A program made the position numbers and the translations under genes. A model generated the notes under the pieces. The model made no database searches. It was not told the DNA's origin and worked only from the letters and a program-made list of their open reading frames with translations. This document shows positions 1 to 7,422 of a stretch of DNA of 30,562 bases, one piece after another. Position 1 is the stretch's first letter; every line of letters begins with the position of its first letter. Source of the stretch: a virus; IMG/VR virus record IMGVR_UViG_3300031834_000024, positions 1 to 30,562 of that record. One strand, given 5' to 3'.

Positions 1-159
1 TTCAATCCATGATATACTTTTCTTGGTATTAGTATAATGTTTAGTTTTAGCGTCAAGACCCCAATTATATAAGAAACGTGTAGAACCAAAGTGTTTAGCT
101 AAAAACACTTTCTGTTCTTTGTTGGGGTAAATGCGATATTTATAACCTTTCTGTATCAT
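1..159 (-). CDS. tnpB: TnpB N-terminus (IS200/IS605 family), cut by the window edge
   Basis: The minus strand from an ATG at 159 encodes 53 residues that run off the left edge. They carry the typical TnpB start, YKYRIYPNKEQ followed by FGSTRFLYNWGL. TnpB is the RNA-guided nuclease of IS200/IS605 elements, the ancestor of Cas12. The catalytic RuvC residues lie beyond the edge, so activity cannot be judged. It lies downstream of the pentapeptide gene and a 23-aa ORF on the same strand. No tnpA is visible. The family call is secure; completeness of the element is unknown. Confidence 0.85.
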   Translation of the reverse strand, partial: MIQKGYKYRIYPNKEQKVFLAKHFGSTRFLYNWGLDAKTKHYTNTKKSISWIE

Positions 160-259
160 ATTTATATATTAACCAATTATTTATAAAAATAAACAAATTT
201 TTCTTAAATTTTAACATTTTTTTAAAAAAACTTAAATTACTTCGCCTTATATACACACC

Positions 260-295
260 TCTAAAGAGGGTGTATTTTTATGGCAGTTTTATAAA
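260..295. repeat. 36-nt repeat, copy 1 (hairpin plus T-run)
   Basis: This segment matches 4012-4047 at 35 of 36 positions. It contains a small hairpin (ACACCTC, loop TAAA, GAGGGTGT, with one bulge; the left arm starts near 254) followed on the plus strand by ATTTTTA. Read on the minus strand it is the end of a 23-aa ORF, so it may be coding there. The second copy shows no complete ORF. It may be an end of an IS605-type element or a terminator. Confidence 0.6.
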
Positions 296-332
296 GTTCT
301 AATCTTTCCTCAATTTCTTTTATGGTTTTCAT
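261..332 (-). CDS. Small ORF, 23 aa, function unknown
   Basis: The ATG at 332 is preceded on the minus strand by AAAAGGAG at good spacing. The ORF reads MKTIKEIEERLELYKTAIKI and ends HPL-stop. It begins 12 nt past the stop of the pentapeptide gene, so the two are probably cotranscribed. Its last third is the 36-nt repeat also found at 4012-4047, where the reverse strand would read YKTAVKIHPL-stop. It has no recognisable domain. It could be a real short peptide or a chance ORF across an element end. Confidence 0.4.
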   Translation of the reverse strand: MKTIKEIEERLELYKTAIKIHPL

Positions 333-344
333 TTTTTTCTCCTT

Positions 345-1079
345 TTAATAATTTTCTGCTTCTAATTTAGTTATAAAAAAATGTATTCCAGAAGAACACT
401 TTTCCCATCTATTTTCATCAAACTTATCTACAGTAATAAATTCACCAACTCTATATACAATAGAAGAATTGTGTTGAGATCTTGCTTCTTTTGCTTCATA
501 TATTTCTAATACTTCTACAAATTCTGCTCTACATTTTCTACTAGTAGAATTACTTCTTTTAGATTCAGCATGAATTTTTAATTTAACTATAATATCATCT
601 CTACATTTCTTATAACCTATTATATCTCCTTCTGCACATATAGAAGTATGAGATATTAATAATTCATTTAATTTTTGATCAGCTTCAGAAAAATTTGCTT
701 CAGAAAAATTTGCTCCAAAAAGATTTGTTCTAAAAAAATTCACTCCAGAAAGATTTGCTTCAGAAAAATTTGCTCCAAAAAGATTTGCTCCAGAAAGATT
801 CGCTCCAAAAAGATTTGCTCTAAAAAAATTCACTCCAGAAAGATTTGCTCTAGAAAGATTTGCTTCAGAAAAATTTGCTCCAAAAAGATTTGCTCTAAAA
901 AAATTTGCTCCAAAAAGATTTGCTCCAGAAAAATCTACTTCAAAAAAATCTACTCCAGAAAAATCTACTCCAGAAAGATCTACTCCAGAAAGATCTACTC
1001 CAGAAAGATTTGCTTTTATTCCACCTATTTCATTTTTACTCCATTTTAAATGATTTTCCAATATTAATTTTAAATCCAT
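345..1079 (-). CDS. Pentapeptide-repeat protein with DUF5758-like C-terminus
   Basis: The 244-aa product has about 22 tandem pentapeptides (residues 22-134) of the A(N/D)(L/F)xx type, which fold as a right-handed beta-helix. The C-terminal part (about 148-244) contains EGDIIGYKKC, SRKCRAEFVEV and the ending ENRWEKCSSGIHFF. These match the domain known as DUF5758, often fused to pentapeptides in phages. Function is unknown. DNA-mimic activity is known for some pentapeptide proteins, but nothing here shows it. The start follows AAAAGGAGGAG on the minus strand. The repeat DNA is itself strongly periodic at 15 nt. Confidence 0.85.
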   Translation of the reverse strand: MDLKLILENHLKWSKNEIGGIKANLSGVDLSGVDLSGVDFSGVDFFEVDFSGANLFGANFFRANLFGANFSEANLSRANLSGVNFFRANLFGANLSGANLFGANFSEANLSGVNFFRTNLFGANFSEANFSEADQKLNELLISHTSICAEGDIIGYKKCRDDIIVKLKIHAESKRSNSTSRKCRAEFVEVLEIYEAKEARSQHNSSIVYRVGEFITVDKFDENRWEKCSSGIHFFITKLEAENY

Positions 1080-1130
1080 TTTTATTTTCTCCTCCTTTTA
1101 ATTTTCTTATTTATAATATATAAAAAATTA

Positions 1131-1163
1131 AACTTCCATTCTTAAAGTTTAAGAATGGAAGTT
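1131..1163 (-). terminator. Rho-independent terminator of the 1179-2681 gene
   Basis: A perfect 16-bp inverted repeat (arms 1131-1146 and 1148-1163) lies 15 nt past the stop of the minus-strand gene. On the minus strand it is followed by TAATTTTTTAT, a typical U-tract. Confidence 0.85.
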
Positions 1164-1178
1164 ATAGTTAATTAAATC

Positions 1179-2681
1179 TTAGCTTAAAAATTTACCACAT
1201 ACTGGACAAGTATTAACTTCAACTGGTACCATTGTTACAATATGGGTATTTTTAAAGAAGCAACTTTCATCTGAACATCCAAGAGGAGTACTATCTTTAT
1301 AAGAAGGTATAGTTCCCTCAAATTTAGTAATAAATCCTACCATGAAATTTTTATCTTCATCTGAAAGTTTTTCCCAATTTAGAAAATTAATTTTACATAA
1401 AGATTCAATATCAGAATTTACTGATTCTGTTTTTACTTCTCTTCTTTTTGCTTCTGTCTTTTGTTCTTCTACTGGAGGAATAAATGTATTAGATTGTTTA
1501 GCTACAAAAATATCATAACCACCTTTACTTACTTCTTTGATATTTGTATCACTTTCTATAAGTTCATGAAGATCCTCTTTAGAAGTAATACCGTGAGAAT
1601 TATCAACTTCATTAATGTAATAGTATTCTTGATCTTTTGCTGATTCAACCTCTTCAATTTTACAAAGTTCCTCAAGTTCTTTTTCAAATGAAGTTCCAAG
1701 TTCTACATCACAAAGTTTGAATAAAGGAGTAAGATGTTTTTTAAGTTTTCTATAAGAAGACACTCTATACAACTTATCTAAATCATAAAGAGTATATTGT
1801 TTTTCTTCTTCCGATATTCTTGTTTTTACTCCAATACTATTAGAAGCTTCTAATATATATTTAGGATAATCAGTAATGTCGAAAACTTTATAATCTTTCT
1901 CAATTTTTGTAATAACAAGATCAATGTCCATAGTTCCTATAGCAGAACAATGTTCAAAAATTTTATCATATAGCGTTGAAGGAATTCCAGTATCTGTAAA
2001 ATAAATTACTTTTTTAGATCCATCAACTTGAAGAATCTCAAATGGGGCTTTTTTAGCAGAAAGTATTTTTGCATGTTTATTTTCTTTACACCAAGTATCA
2101 TGTCTATCAATCCAATTACATACTACTCTTTTAGATGGATAAAAAGATTTAGGATATTTTTCTCCTATTTTACAGTTTGTTTCCACTTCTTCAAATATTT
2201 TTGTACGAATATTAGATTTGACCCATTCTCCATTTTTTCCTTTAATATTAAGATGATCTACTGGATATATATTTCCTTTTTCATCTTTAAGAATACCATC
2301 AGAAAATTTAATCCATTTACCTTCATTTATTTTATCATAAAATTTTGTAAGAATCCAATTTGGATCTGGTAAATATTTACCATTTTTTTCAACTATTGGC
2401 CAATTAACTTTAATATAACCTTTTTTATCTGGTTTTACAATAGAAGATTGAAGAACTAACTTAGGATCAGTTGAAAGTTTACGTTGTTCAATAGGATTAC
2501 CTATTATTCTTCCTACAATTTCTTGATGAGCAATAAGACCAGTTATTTCAATATCTTCATATTCTACCCCAGCCCAATTACTATTAGTTTTTACTGCTTC
2601 TTGTTCTGCTGCTTGTACTTTTCTTTTTGCGAGCGCTTGTGCAAATACATCATCGATTTGAGTCATGTTTTGTTCAGTCAT
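1179..2681 (-). CDS. 500-aa protein, possibly a gp32-like ssDNA-binding protein
   Basis: The start follows AGAGGT at 6-nt spacing. Residues about 85-300 look like a single compact domain rich in Trp, Lys and Tyr, with RVVCNWIDRHDTWCKENKH and then GIPSTLYDKIFEHC. From memory, similar segments occur in gp32-like single-strand binding proteins of large phages; I could not check this. The middle is charged and probably flexible. The end has a likely zinc site, CSDESC then CPVCGK (about 468-497). T4 gp32 also binds zinc, but in its core rather than at the C-terminus, so the match is imperfect. A virion protein is an alternative. It is a single gene with its own terminator. Confidence 0.4.
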   Translation of the reverse strand: MTEQNMTQIDDVFAQALAKRKVQAAEQEAVKTNSNWAGVEYEDIEITGLIAHQEIVGRIIGNPIEQRKLSTDPKLVLQSSIVKPDKKGYIKVNWPIVEKNGKYLPDPNWILTKFYDKINEGKWIKFSDGILKDEKGNIYPVDHLNIKGKNGEWVKSNIRTKIFEEVETNCKIGEKYPKSFYPSKRVVCNWIDRHDTWCKENKHAKILSAKKAPFEILQVDGSKKVIYFTDTGIPSTLYDKIFEHCSAIGTMDIDLVITKIEKDYKVFDITDYPKYILEASNSIGVKTRISEEEKQYTLYDLDKLYRVSSYRKLKKHLTPLFKLCDVELGTSFEKELEELCKIEEVESAKDQEYYYINEVDNSHGITSKEDLHELIESDTNIKEVSKGGYDIFVAKQSNTFIPPVEEQKTEAKRREVKTESVNSDIESLCKINFLNWEKLSDEDKNFMVGFITKFEGTIPSYKDSTPLGCSDESCFFKNTHIVTMVPVEVNTCPVCGKFLS

Positions 2682-2774
2682 CTTTTTACCTCTTTTTTTT
2701 AATGTCTCAATTTGAGACTAAATCTTATAGATGTTACACATGGTAACTTTTCTATTAGTAGATCTTAATTTTTT

Positions 2775-3269
2775 TTATAACTTTCTATCATCACATATTA
2801 TACCCCCTTTTTCTCCTATAAATTTTTCTACTTCTAATATTTGATCAACTAAAGAATTACATTCTGCAACACAATAATCTAAATTACAAATATCTTTAGT
2901 ATCTCCAGCATGAGCACAATCAAATCCAAACCACCAAAGATTGGATTCTATAGGATAGTTTAGTTTATCACCACCATCAGAAAAAGTTAATGATCCATGA
3001 ACATTAAATAATATTTGTAATTGTATTTTCTCACCTTCCCAAAAAGCATAGGATAGTATTCCTCTTTTATCTGGAGTAGATTTTTTTAATGTTTCTAATA
3101 ATATTGGATTTTGTAAGATTTCTGCTTCTTCATCATACTTAATTCCATATAGTATTAAATCTTTAGAAACTCCTACATATCCACAATGATGTTTTTGTCC
3201 CCAATCAACAGAAATAATTACACATCTTAATCCATTGTAAATATAATCTTTATCTACAATATAACTCAT
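2775..3269 (-). CDS. Hypothetical phage protein with WWFGFDCAHAGD motif
   Basis: The open frame reaches 3296, but GGAGG lies 6 nt before the ATG at 3269. The product is then 164 aa, starting MSYIVDKDYIYNG. The reading WWFGFDCAHAGDTKD near the C-terminus is a recurring motif in uncharacterised phage and plasmid proteins, from memory. There are several Cys and His residues (HHC, DCAH, CNLDYC) but no recognised enzyme. The gene is divergent from the nucleotidyltransferase gene at 3433. Function is not known. Confidence 0.6.
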   Translation of the reverse strand: MSYIVDKDYIYNGLRCVIISVDWGQKHHCGYVGVSKDLILYGIKYDEEAEILQNPILLETLKKSTPDKRGILSYAFWEGEKIQLQILFNVHGSLTFSDGGDKLNYPIESNLWWFGFDCAHAGDTKDICNLDYCVAECNSLVDQILEVEKFIGEKGGIICDDRKL

Positions 3270-3344
3270 ATGCATCCTCCACAACAAACAGAACAACTAG
3301 TATAATCCCAATCATAATATATGAATATTATATAAAACAGTTAA

Positions 3345-3393
3345 AAAAAATTAAACTATAAATTATAATTTTTAAAAAATAGTTTAATTTTTT
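3345..3393. promoter_or_regulatory. 14-bp inverted repeat in the divergent intergenic region
   Basis: Arms at 3345-3358 and 3380-3393 are perfect complements (A-tract, TTAAACTA, 21-nt loop, TAGTTTAA, T-tract). It lies between two divergent genes. It could be a bidirectional terminator-like element or an operator. Its right arm belongs to a 22-nt sequence (3374-3395) repeated exactly at 17807-17828, also just upstream of a nucleotidyltransferase gene. Confidence 0.5.
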
Positions 3394-3395
3394 AA
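3374..3395 (+). repeat. 22-nt repeat upstream of nucleotidyltransferase gene 1
   Basis: These 22 bases (A6, TAGTTTAA, T6 core) recur exactly at 17807-17828. Both copies lie 36-58 nt before the ATG of a tagged nucleotidyltransferase gene. This suggests shared control or descent from one duplicated cassette. Confidence 0.6.
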
Positions 3396-3413
3396 TTTAT
3401 TTTTATATTTTAT

Positions 3414-3439
3414 TTATTAAAAGGAGAACTTAATGAAAA
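3414..3439 (+). repeat. 26-nt repeat over RBS and start codon, copy 1
   Basis: The stretch from TTATTAAAAGGAG through AACTTAATGAAAA is identical to 4213-4238. It carries the ribosome binding site and first codons of two genes whose products are otherwise unrelated. It shows recent duplication or conversion of a translation-start cassette. Confidence 0.65.
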
Positions 3440-3999
3440 GATATAAATCACAATTTATGGAAACTTTTGTAAATAATCAAGAAGATACAATGAAGATTAT
3501 TACTAAAGTTTTAAAACAAAATAAAATAGATTTTTGTTTTATAGGTGGGGCGATACTTCCAGAATATGGATATAATAGAACTACAGAGGATATCGATATT
3601 CTCATATCAAAAAAAGATAAAGAAAAATTTTTAATGCTAACTGGAACTTATTTAAAAAGAAAATTTAAAGATGCTCAAAAATCTTTTTATTGGAACAACC
3701 CAAAAACACAAATAGATGTAATATATAGTGGTGATCGAGCAGGAGATATGACTAAAGGAATTGAGTATAAAGAACCTTATGAAATAGATAAGATAAAAAA
3801 TACTATTCCTAAACTTACTTTAGAAAATTTAATTCAATATAAATTATGTTCTGGTACTTATGGTAAAGGAAGAATGAAAGATTTTGGAGACATTCAGGAA
3901 CTTATTGTTATAAATAATCTTCCAAAAAATTATGCAGATTTATTTAGAAAAGATCTAAAAAATAAATATATCGAAATTTGGATTGACGCAATGGAGTGA
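3433..3999 (+). CDS. Tagged nucleotidyltransferase-fold protein (NTase 1)
   Basis: The 188-aa product has FIGGAILPEYG (Gly-Gly at 38-39), then TTEDIDILI (Asp 53 and 55), and later TQIDVIY (Asp 95). This is the Gly-Gly, Asp-x-Asp and third Asp pattern of minimal nucleotidyltransferases of the AbiEii/MNT type. Such enzymes transfer nucleotides to proteins, RNA or small molecules; the substrate here is unknown. The N-terminus MKRYKSQFMETF is the shared tag found on many genes in this window, with F-M-E as a possible protease cleavage triplet. That suggests packaging in the head. The RBS is AAAAGGAG. A second, frameshifted NTase lies at 17864. Confidence 0.7.
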   Translation: MKRYKSQFMETFVNNQEDTMKIITKVLKQNKIDFCFIGGAILPEYGYNRTTEDIDILISKKDKEKFLMLTGTYLKRKFKDAQKSFYWNNPKTQIDVIYSGDRAGDMTKGIEYKEPYEIDKIKNTIPKLTLENLIQYKLCSGTYGKGRMKDFGDIQELIVINNLPKNYADLFRKDLKNKYIEIWIDAME

Positions 4000-4011
4000 A
4001 CTTAACACAAT

Positions 4012-4047
4012 TCTAAAGAGGGTGTATTTTTACGGCAGTTTTATAAA
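4012..4047. repeat. 36-nt repeat, copy 2
   Basis: Identical to 260-295 except for one base. Here the left hairpin arm is degraded (ACACAATTC), but GAGGGTGT plus ATTTTTA remains, so it may end transcription of the NTase gene whose stop is at 3999. On the minus strand the segment runs on to GTTAAGTTCAC, which resembles the end of an IS605-type right end. Confidence 0.55.
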
Positions 4048-4065
4048 TAATTTTTAATAAAAGTT

Positions 4066-4105
4066 GCAAGAAATCTACAAAATTTTTAGCTTCGTAATAA
4101 CTTAC
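4066..4105 (+). mobile_element. Degenerate IS200/IS605-type right end, copy A
   Basis: This 40-nt block aligns without gaps to 7423-7462 and 22946-22985. The pattern is GCAAGAAATC, stem, TTTTAG loop, complementary stem, then a TTCAC-like end (here TTAC). From memory this is the usual form of the right end of IS200/IS605 elements next to tnpB. No tnpB lies beside it, so it is a relic or a non-autonomous mini-element. The nearby 36-nt repeat at 4012 may be the other end. Confidence 0.5.
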
Positions 4106-4122
4106 TAATATTTAATTATATT

Positions 4123-4155
4123 AATAAACTAATTGTATTTATAAATTAGTTTATT
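4123..4155. promoter_or_regulatory. 12-bp perfect inverted repeat, intergenic
   Basis: Arms AATAAACTAATT (4123-4134) and AATTAGTTTATT (4144-4155) enclose a 9-nt loop, with one more A:T pair outside. There is no clear T-run, so it may be a weak terminator or an operator ahead of the gene at 4232. Confidence 0.4.
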
Positions 4156-4212
4156 ATTTATATAAAAAAAAATAAAAAATATTAAATAATTCTTAATTTT
4201 GAAATGTTAAAA

Positions 4213-4238
4213 TTATTAAAAGGAGAACTTAATGAAAA
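4213..4238 (+). repeat. 26-nt repeat over RBS and start codon, copy 2
   Basis: Exact copy of 3414-3439, again placing AAAAGGAG and ATGAAAA at the start of a gene, here the 118-aa ORF. Confidence 0.65.
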
Positions 4239-4588
4239 CAATAAAAAATAATAAAAAACAAAAAAATCGTTTACAAATACGATCTAAAAAAGAGTATGAT
4301 AAACAAATACAAAATCTTTCACATGAAACACAAAATTTTGGAGCTTATCTTTATTATAGAGATATTGATGAATTCTTCACAGAACAAAATAAACCATTTT
4401 ATGATAAAGTAAATGCATATAGACTATTCCTATTATTTGGTTTTATCTATATTAAAGAAATCAAAAAATGGAGAACAGAAAGAGAAGATCTACCAGAAAA
4501 TGAAATGATGAAAATGTTAAAAAGCATCATAGAAGAATCTTTTCTTGTTTTTAACTATAAAAAGGAAGAAAAAAGTGAAATTTTATAA
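4232..4588 (+). CDS. Hypothetical protein, 118 aa
   Basis: The gene has a strong AAAAGGAG site. The N-terminal 25 residues are very basic (KNNKKQKNRLQIRSKK). The rest is predicted mainly helical, with aromatic clusters (AYLYYRDIDEFF, YRLFLLFGFIYIKEIKKW). No signal peptide and no known domain were recognised. It could be a small nucleic-acid-associated protein, given its basic start, but that is a guess. It shares its start cassette with NTase 1, though the protein does not carry the MKRYK tag. Confidence 0.6.
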   Translation: MKTIKNNKKQKNRLQIRSKKEYDKQIQNLSHETQNFGAYLYYRDIDEFFTEQNKPFYDKVNAYRLFLLFGFIYIKEIKKWRTEREDLPENEMMKMLKSIIEESFLVFNYKKEEKSEIL

Positions 4589-4633
4589 AAAAAGTTGTAA
4601 AATAATAGATAAAAATATATAAAAACAATAAAA

Positions 4634-4663
4634 GTGTCATTTTTTTTAAAAATCACTTATACT
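4634..4663 (+). promoter_or_regulatory. Probable sigma-A-type promoter for the structured leader
   Basis: GTGTCA at 4634-4639 (4 of 6 to TTGACA) and TATACT at 4658-4663 (5 of 6 to TATAAT) are separated by 18 nt. Transcription would begin near 4670, exactly where the folded RNA begins. Confidence 0.55.
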
Positions 4664-4669
4664 AATAAA

Positions 4670-4861
4670 TAATCAGAGGATATAATTTTCTCTGTTTACA
4701 CAGAATCTAAACGCCTTGGAACGTGAGATTAGCAATAGATTACTAATTTAAAAAGAATATTTATTCTATTGTAAAAAACAAGTTTCTCCAAGGCTACTTG
4801 CTGTGTAGGCAATAGAATATTATATAACAAAAACCTCTGAATAACATCGGAGGTTTTTGTG
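4670..4861 (+). ncRNA. Structured, riboswitch-like leader RNA (no known class recognised)
   Basis: The stretch between 4588 and 4859 has no ORF but many nested helices. They are: ACACAG (4698-4703) with CTGTGT (4801-4806); GCCTTGGA (4713-4720) with TCCAAGGC (4787-4794); ATTAG (4728-4732) with CTAAT (4743-4747); and a local hairpin, CAGAG (4674-4678) with CTCTG (4690-4694). TTCTATTG (4764-4771) is fully complementary to CAATAGAA (4810-4817), which would form a pseudoknot across the other helices. It can also pair 7 bp with CAATAGA at 4733-4739. CAGAGG at 4674-4679 can pair with CCTCTG at 4834-4839, closing the whole domain. That same CCTC otherwise masks the ribosome binding site of the next gene. 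I do not recognise a known riboswitch or ribozyme motif. Confidence 0.6.
4827..4860 (+). promoter_or_regulatory. Hairpin covering SD and GTG start; terminator or translation switch
   Basis: ACAAAAACCTC (4827-4837) is perfectly complementary to GAGGTTTTTGT (4850-4860). The right arm holds the Shine-Dalgarno GGAGG (4849-4853) and the first two bases of the GTG start (4859). The A-tract, short GC stem and U-run also look like an intrinsic terminator. Either way it can shut off the gene at 4859. Confidence 0.65.
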
Positions 4862-5233
4862 TCTAATGAATTATTACAAAATCTAATAAATGAATTATCT
4901 AAAATGTCTTTAGAAGAAATAGCTCTTTTTTTATTAAGAGTTAATCAACCCGAAGCAGAAAAATTAATATCTAAAATCTCTATAGAAAAAAAGGACACTA
5001 AATTTTTTGGTGATTTAAACTTATTAAAACCATTTCTTACAAAAAAAGGATTAACTGGTTCATGGAGAAAATCCAATGATGGATTATTTAATCAAATAAT
5101 TTTTAAATTTGGTGGGAATATAAATTTCTATAAAAACGGGACTATTTTAATTCAAGGATCTTCCAATATAAAACCGATTCTTAAATATAAACTTGAGAAT
5201 GCATTAAAAAAATATTTTGCAACTTTTATTTAA
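4859..5233 (+). CDS. Hypothetical protein, 124 aa, possible TBP-like fold
   Basis: GTG start with GGAGG 5 nt upstream; the next in-frame ATG is 15 codons later and has no ribosome site. The N-terminus is a short helical segment. Residues about 80-120 read NQIIFKFGGNINFYKNGTIL then IQGSS. This recalls the N-terminal TBP-like substrate-binding domain of RNase HIII (pattern FYxSGKLxxQG). The likeness is weak and from memory. The stop overlaps the ATG of the primase-like gene (TAATG), so the two are translationally coupled. It may bind the template or assist the primase, which is inference. Confidence 0.55.
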   Translation: MSNELLQNLINELSKMSLEEIALFLLRVNQPEAEKLISKISIEKKDTKFFGDLNLLKPFLTKKGLTGSWRKSNDGLFNQIIFKFGGNINFYKNGTILIQGSSNIKPILKYKLENALKKYFATFI

Positions 5234-6966
5234 TGAATCAAAGATTATATTTTACAACAAATAGAAGTAAAGATATTGAAATATCTAATATACTAAAAGA
5301 TATACAAAAAGATATTTTTTTAAATTATCAATTTACTAAACAATTTGAAAATATCTTCAATATTTTAGGTTATGATCTTAATGGAGAATTTATCTATTCA
5401 ACTATAAATAGAGATATTTTATTATGGCAAACTACTATAAATAAACAATATACTACTCAAATATGGAATTATAAATTAAAACTATATGAATCAATTAATA
5501 GTGAATATAAATTATCTGAACATATAATACGACATTGTTTTCCTCTTGAAAGTAAAAAAGCTTTTCCTAAAAAATCTAATTGGATATCCTCTAAAGAAAA
5601 TAAAATAGGAGCTCATTATATAGAAAAAGACATGTGTGGTTCTTATATTAAAAATATTTCTGATATAATAATTATAGATATAGATTGTCATAAAAAAAAC
5701 ACATTACAAACATATAATGAACTTTTAATCTTATTAAAACATTTTAATGATTATTTGTATCTTGAAATATCCCATGAAGGAAGTTTTCATCTTTATATTA
5801 AATTAGATAAAAAATATTCTTATATAGAACGTAAAGAATATTTAAATAAATTAAAAAAAGAAAAAAATTTATCTTGTATTGATTTACATCTCAAAATGAG
5901 ATTTCCTTTTAGTTATCACTATGAACCATGTACAGAAGAAATAGAAATATTATCTATTCAAGATTCTATCAAAAATATAAATAAAAAATATAAAGAACAA
6001 ATTGGATTTAATTTAAATACCAAACAAAATGAAAAAATTATATCTATTACTTCTACTCTTTATGGAAGAAAGAAAAAATCTAAAATTAAACACATCACTT
6101 CAGAAGAATTTCTAGCTACAACAAATATATATATATCATATAAAAATAGACATAATCCTATGTTAGAAATCTGTAGAATTGGAAAATTTAATAATTGGAA
6201 TTATGATGAAATTCTTCATATTATTAGAACATTAGATCAAGGGAGTGATGATTTAAAAAAATGGAATGATAAAATACTTTTAAAAAATATAGAAAATATA
6301 TATAATAAAAGTACTATTTATTATCAAGAATCAATCACAACTAAACCAGAAAAATTTATATCAAATATAAATAAATTACCTCTTAATATAAAAAATGTAT
6401 TAGAAGATGAATCATTTATAAATAAAATTATTTTAAATTGTGAAAAAAAAATAACAAAACTTAATCAACAAAAATTTAAAATAATTTTATTAGAATTATT
6501 TGGAGCTATATTATATGATACTCAAAATAATAGAATAACTCTTAATAATAAAAAAAATAAGTATCTTATAGGAAAACAATTTTCAAGTTATTTTGCTAAT
6601 AAATTAAAAGAACATTACTTAGAAATACAATCATTTGATTGTTATGGAATAATTAAAGATATACTTAATAAAAGTAATTTATTTACTCAATTTAAATCAA
6701 ATACTAGAGGTTGGTATTTTAATACTTTAAATTCAGAAAATAATTTTTGTAAACAATTTGATTTATTTAATAATAAAAATCATATATTATATAATAATTA
6801 TAATACTATATGTTATTTAATGATAAACTTACTTAATTCATTCTACATATTAAATAAATTAAAATTACTTATTATACAGAATTTTTTTAATGATAAAGAT
6901 GATGAATTTTTAATTATAAAAGATAAATATCTAACAAATGGATGGAATGTAGCTGATGGATTTTGA
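5233..6966 (+). CDS. AEP-like primase (PrimPol-type), 577 aa
   Basis: Three motifs of archaeo-eukaryotic primases are visible in order. IIIIDIDCH (Asp 149 and 151) is the metal site. ISHEGSFHLYIKL (179-191) is the Ser/Gly-x-His nucleotide motif. IDLHLKMRFPFSYHYEP (216-232) matches the third Asp plus R-x-P region. Residues about 305-360 (NRHNPMLEICRIGKFNNWNY...) look like a PriCT linker domain seen after such primases. The C-terminal 200 residues are unassigned; no Walker A motif was seen, so no helicase is fused. It would prime phage DNA replication. The gene follows the riboswitch-like leader and a coupled small gene. A second primase of DnaG type is at 21778. Confidence 0.6.
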   Translation: MNQRLYFTTNRSKDIEISNILKDIQKDIFLNYQFTKQFENIFNILGYDLNGEFIYSTINRDILLWQTTINKQYTTQIWNYKLKLYESINSEYKLSEHIIRHCFPLESKKAFPKKSNWISSKENKIGAHYIEKDMCGSYIKNISDIIIIDIDCHKKNTLQTYNELLILLKHFNDYLYLEISHEGSFHLYIKLDKKYSYIERKEYLNKLKKEKNLSCIDLHLKMRFPFSYHYEPCTEEIEILSIQDSIKNINKKYKEQIGFNLNTKQNEKIISITSTLYGRKKKSKIKHITSEEFLATTNIYISYKNRHNPMLEICRIGKFNNWNYDEILHIIRTLDQGSDDLKKWNDKILLKNIENIYNKSTIYYQESITTKPEKFISNINKLPLNIKNVLEDESFINKIILNCEKKITKLNQQKFKIILLELFGAILYDTQNNRITLNNKKNKYLIGKQFSSYFANKLKEHYLEIQSFDCYGIIKDILNKSNLFTQFKSNTRGWYFNTLNSENNFCKQFDLFNNKNHILYNNYNTICYLMINLLNSFYILNKLKLLIIQNFFNDKDDEFLIIKDKYLTNGWNVADGF

Positions 6967-7129
6967 GTATTTTCACAATTACACTAACAAATAATAGAAA
7001 ATATTGAAAAAAAACATTGAAAGAAATTCAGGTAGATAATAGATTTGGACTAGTTTACAAAAAAAATGAAAAAATTGTTTACATTTTTAATACAGATTAA
7101 AAAATAATTTTTAATTAAGGATTTATAAG
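6967..7129 (+). other. AT-rich intergenic stretch, nothing firm
   Basis: No ORF or strong hairpin. GTTTACA occurs twice (7053-7059 and 7077-7083) with A/T-runs between, possibly promoter or operator parts for the gene at 7130. Confidence 0.3.
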
Positions 7130-7396
7130 ATGAGAGATACAATATGTGATAATTATGCACTTAAAAATTCTAAAATAGGTGCTAGAGAATATTGGATGAT
7201 TCATAAAGGAGATGCAACTAAAGGAAAAAGAAGCTCTTCTAAAAAAGTATATCTTGATTATAATAGGGCAAAACAAGATGTAATTGAATTATGTTTTTTA
7301 ACTCCTGATGAATCGTTCTATATTTTGAAATGTATTGAAGTTTTTAAAAATGTAGATGGAGCATTAAAAGCTGAAATTATTGAAAAAATAAAATAG
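7130..7396 (+). CDS. Hypothetical protein, 88 aa
   Basis: The ATG is preceded by AAGGATTTATAAG, a reasonable ribosome site. The product is a small basic protein. The first half (AREYWMIHKGDATKGKRSSSKK) looks nucleic-acid friendly; the second half is helical (YNRAKQDVIELCFLTPDESF). No known family was recognised. It is followed by a short imperfect hairpin at 7400-7420 that may terminate it and then by a degenerate IS605-type end. Confidence 0.55.
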   Translation: MRDTICDNYALKNSKIGAREYWMIHKGDATKGKRSSSKKVYLDYNRAKQDVIELCFLTPDESFYILKCIEVFKNVDGALKAEIIEKIK

Positions 7397-7422
7397 ATTG
7401 CTATCTTTTTTAAAAGAAGATT

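Noticed and set aside
675-1049. Plus-strand ORF of 124 aa rich in KKICS/RKICF repeats
   Set aside because: It is the antisense shadow of the pentapeptide repeat gene; its periodicity comes from the 15-nt repeat on the other strand.
905-1123. Plus-strand Lys/Leu-repeat ORF
   Set aside because: Same shadow of the pentapeptide DNA in another frame, no ribosome site.
4066-4105. The three 40-nt blocks as conserved peptides on the minus strand (YYEAKNF-type)
   Set aside because: The reverse frame is open, but there is no start or ribosome site, and the hairpin pairing explains the conservation better.
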